A stretch of DNA of 16,357 nt from JBEKEX01 sp050013615 (GTDB taxonomy: Bacteria; Chloroflexota; Anaerolineae; Anaerolineales; Anaerolineaceae), in the NCBI GenBank assembly GCA_050013615.1, contig JBEKEX010000033.1, forward strand, positions 1 through 16,357, read 5' to 3'. Below, one piece after another: positions 15,623 through 16,357 of this stretch; the first letter of the stretch is position 1; each line of letters opens with the position of its first letter. A model generated the notes under the pieces. It saw nothing but the letters and a program-made list of their open reading frames with translations. It did not search any database and was not told where the DNA came from. The position numbers and the translations under genes are program-made.

Positions 15623-16357
15623 ATGCCAAAACAGGTAACACTCAAGATCGATGAAAAAGAAGTGGCGGTCCTGGAAGGGACGTTGATCGTCAACGCGGCC
15701 AAGATGGCGGGCATCGACATCCCCATTTTCTGCTACCATCCCAAGCTGGAACCGGTGGGCATGTGCCGCATGTGCCTGGTGGAGATTGGCCGGCCCATGA
15801 TCGACCGAGCCACCAACCAGCCCGTGCTGGAGGCCGATGGCAGTCCCAAGATCCAATTCGGGACCAAGCTGGAGACTGCCTGCACCACGCCGGTCTCGGA
15901 AGGCATGGCGGTGGTCACCACCAGCGCCAAGGTAAAAGCCGCCCGCCGCGAAGTGCTCGAATTCCTGCTCACCTCTCATCCGCTGGACTGCCCCGTCTGC
16001 GACAAGGGCGGGGAATGCCCGCTGCAAAACCTGACCATGGCCTATGGCCCGGCGCAGAGCCGCTTTCTGTTCGACGAAAAGAACCACCTGGCCAAGCAGA
16101 TGCCGCTGGGCGAATTGATCTACCTCGACCGTGAGCGCTGCATCCAATGCGGGCGCTGTGTGCGCTTCCAATCCGAGATCGCCGACGACCCGGCCATCGC
16201 GTTCTACCAGCGCGGTCGCTCGATGGAGATCATCACCAATTCCGAGCCCGGCTTCGACTCGATCTTTTCCGGTAACACCACAGATATTTGCCCGGTGGGC
16301 GCGCTGACCACCGCCGATTTCCGTTTCGGCGCCCGCCCGTGGGAGATGAACGCCGCC
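15623..16357 (+). CDS. nuoG: NADH-quinone oxidoreductase subunit G, 3' end missing
   Basis: Large iron-sulfur subunit (75-kDa type) of the NADH-oxidising module of complex I. The ATG at 15623 opens a frame (MPKQVTLKIDEKEVAVLEGT) that runs without a stop to the last base: 245 residues seen of a protein usually 650-900 long. The N-terminal ferredoxin-like domain has the [2Fe-2S] ligands Cys37, Cys48, Cys51 and Cys87, with a longer than usual loop between the last two. The His-Cys3 [4Fe-4S] motif follows: His119, Cys123, Cys126, Cys132 (SHPLDCPVCDKGGECPLQN). The next [4Fe-4S] site is Cys173, Cys176, Cys179 (CIQCGRCVRF) and Cys223 (CPVGAL). The molybdopterin-oxidoreductase-like part begins at FGARPWEM, at the window end. 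Motif order rules out a NiFe-hydrogenase or formate dehydrogenase subunit only in part, but the NuoE-NuoF neighbours settle it. Confidence 0.95.
   Translation, partial: MPKQVTLKIDEKEVAVLEGTLIVNAAKMAGIDIPIFCYHPKLEPVGMCRMCLVEIGRPMIDRATNQPVLEADGSPKIQFGTKLETACTTPVSEGMAVVTTSAKVKAARREVLEFLLTSHPLDCPVCDKGGECPLQNLTMAYGPAQSRFLFDEKNHLAKQMPLGELIYLDRERCIQCGRCVRFQSEIADDPAIAFYQRGRSMEIITNSEPGFDSIFSGNTTDICPVGALTTADFRFGARPWEMNAA

Noticed and set aside
15590..16171. 193-codon minus-strand frame opposite nuoG
   Set aside because: The plus-strand frame here encodes all NuoG iron-sulfur motifs and runs open to the window end, so the antisense frame is a shadow.

Overview
The window looks like a stretch of core chromosome from a free-living bacterium of moderately high GC. 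My best guess is Chloroflexota, perhaps Anaerolineae. The guess rests on three things remembered from family alignments, not on a search: the extra segment inside sigma region 3 of RpoD (a 'PLDPELQRRW' stretch), a DnaG zinc motif of the CFGxC type, and an RGDPPGRPY-encoding palindrome after rpoD. All thirteen genes are recognisable and look intact, apart from the two cut by the window ends. I see no phage, transposase, CRISPR array, toxin, defence gene, tRNA or rRNA.

Layout. (1) 1-5198, plus strand: chaperone block. It holds the 3' part of dnaK, a 202-bp gap with a strong hairpin and three tandem palindromes, dnaJ, then prmA (overlaps dnaJ by 8 bases) and an APC-superfamily amino acid permease (4-base ATGA overlap with prmA). 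(2) 5237-7135, minus strand: an ABC-F ATPase that converges on the permease and diverges from dnaG. (3) 7268-10894, plus strand: dnaG primase and rpoD principal sigma factor, a version of the macromolecular synthesis cluster without rpsU; rpoD has its own likely promoter. A 13-bp-stem palindrome follows rpoD. (4) 11041-16357, plus strand: nuoA-B-C-D-E-F-G, the start of a complex I operon, with nuoG cut by the window end. Several junctions overlap (A/B, D/E, E/F), as expected for one polycistronic message.

How the genes work together. DnaK and DnaJ are the Hsp70 folding pair, PrmA methylates ribosomal protein L11, and the ABC-F protein probably acts on the ribosome. DnaG primes replication and RpoD directs housekeeping transcription. 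NuoE, F and G form the NADH-oxidising arm of complex I, NuoB, C and D form the quinone-connecting module, and NuoA is a small membrane subunit.

I found no undescribed multi-gene system. The most interesting signals are non-coding or lie in lineage-specific protein inserts: the triple palindrome ahead of dnaJ, a promoter that would make rpoD mRNA leaderless, a TGNTATA(C/G)T promoter pattern seen three times, the palindrome after rpoD, and two inserts in RpoD.
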